NCBI GenBank assembly: GCA_013396915.1
Contig: VWZL01003420.1
Location: 661,832-725,831 of the forward strand
DNA: 64,000 nucleotides
DNA from: Stercorarius parasiticus
Taxonomy: Eukaryota > Chordata > Aves > Charadriiformes > Stercorariidae
Direction of reading: 5' to 3'
Shown: positions 63,294-64,000 of the stretch, in pieces
Position numbering within the stretch: position 1 is the stretch's first letter
Layout of the letters: each line of letters starts with the position of its first letter
Notes under the pieces: generated by a model
What the model saw: the letters and a program-made list of their open reading frames with translations, nothing else
What the model was told of the DNA's origin: nothing
Databases searched by the model: none
Position numbers and translations under genes: made by a program

Positions 63294-63822
63294 TATATGG
63301 TGAATTGCTGAAGTTAGAGGATATGGGGAACATAAGGGATCCTGGATACATTTTTGGACAATAAGAAAAGCCATAGGTATTCGTAAAAGATAAAAAATGA
63401 GTACGACATTTTTGCAGATAATAAATAAGCTCAATGGCATTTGTAATGGGGAAGATGACCAATATCATTGCACATCAAGGTTTCTTACCTACACCGACCT
63501 TCATTCAGGTATAGAATCCACCATCCCTGTTTTCCTCTGGCAATCCAGAATCCCCTGGCTTCACATGCACAATGTGGATTTCATTTGAGCAAGAGGGCAA
63601 ATAGGGCACGCAGCAGAGGTTTTTTGACAAGGTCTGGCATTGAACAACATCCCAGACTGAAAGCAGAGGAACAAAGGGGGAATCTGTGGGAACATGCTCA
63701 TATACTGGGGTGTAAAAAACTCCCATGAGGGAGGGAATTTGCAAGGAGCTGGCAGCATTTTTAGAAGTATGAAGAGAAACATGCATGAATATAGGATTAT
63801 TAGGAAGGGAAAAATAAGGGGA
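63294..63822. other. Unique non-coding sequence, no gene seen
   Basis: No exon, RNA gene or repeat recognised between the CR1 tail and the terminal microsatellite. Confidence 0.6.
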
Positions 63823-64000
63823 GAAATAGAAATAAATAGAATAGAAATAGAAATAGAAATAGAAATAGAAATAGAAATAGAAATAGAAATAATAGAAATA
63901 ATAGAAATAGAAATAACAGAAATAGGGAAAGAGCAAGAAGGAGAGTGGGAGAGAAAGAGAGAGAAAGAGAGAAAGAAGGAAAGAAGGAAAGAAGGAAGGA
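63823..64000. repeat. (GAAATA)n microsatellite passing into GA-rich tract, cut by window end
   Basis: About 63,823-63,926 is a GAAATA hexamer array, regular between 63,842 and 63,890 and interrupted after. It changes to an all-purine GA/GAAG tract at 63,927-64,000 that continues beyond the window. The Tyr-Phe open frame on the minus strand is an artefact of the array. Confidence 0.97.

Noticed and set aside
63505..63936. Tyr-Phe-rich open frame on the minus strand
   Set aside because: Translation of the (GAAATA)n array.
1..64000. CRISPR arrays, operons, tRNA or rRNA genes
   Set aside because: No regularly spaced identical repeats, no ribosome-binding-site-led gene runs and no cloverleaf or rRNA-like sequence seen; the repeats present are eukaryotic LINEs and microsatellites.

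Overview
The window looks like bird (archosaur-lineage) nuclear DNA from a gene desert or a very long intron. The main reason is the family of repeats: CR1 LINE retrotransposons of several ages, two of them ending in the ATTCTATGATTCTATG-type tail typical of avian CR1. I found no protein-coding exon I could support, no RNA gene, no CRISPR array and no prokaryote-type gene packing. Open reading frames are short, unordered and mostly unlike any protein I know; the recognisable ones are all pieces of CR1 proteins.

Layout. 1-13,550: unique sequence with G+C-rich patches and one old palindromic repeat (11,806-11,905). 13,560-17,290: a cluster of LINE relics. A probable old plus-strand CR1 is split by a younger minus-strand CR1 (14,183-14,694), followed by an ancient minus-strand CR1 (15,190-16,720) and a short plus-strand CR1 piece (17,125-17,285). 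17,290-23,800: unique sequence with a strong 50-bp-arm hairpin bracketed by direct repeats (18,719-18,882) and a 24-bp tandem duplication (20,692-20,738). 23,801-25,470: a decayed CR1 that unusually keeps ORF1 (esterase) and the ORF2 endonuclease but has lost the reverse transcriptase. 25,470-33,840: unique. 33,842-34,462: young CR1, plus strand. 34,463-37,370: AT-rich unique sequence. 37,375-40,266: the longest element, an ancient plus-strand CR1 covering endonuclease to 3' end, with a (GAAAAA)n microsatellite grown inside it (38,424-38,614). 40,267-60,850: unique, with a palindromic repeat (47,676-47,775), a CpG-rich patch (49,741-50,280) and short dinucleotide tracts. 60,860-61,690: ancient minus-strand CR1. 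62,680-63,293: young CR1, sister of the 33.8-kb copy. 63,823-64,000: (GAAATA)n and GA-rich microsatellite cut by the window end.

No genes work together here. The history is one of repeated CR1 insertion over a long time (ancient amniote-type CR1, intermediate CR1, young avian CR1), 5' truncation, internal deletion and microsatellite growth. I did not find a new biological system. The observations most worth checking are the bracketed hairpin near 18.8 kb, the RT-less but esterase-bearing CR1 near 24-25 kb, and the isolated CpG-rich patch near 50 kb. All repeat identities rest on recognising family sequence by eye; no database search was run.
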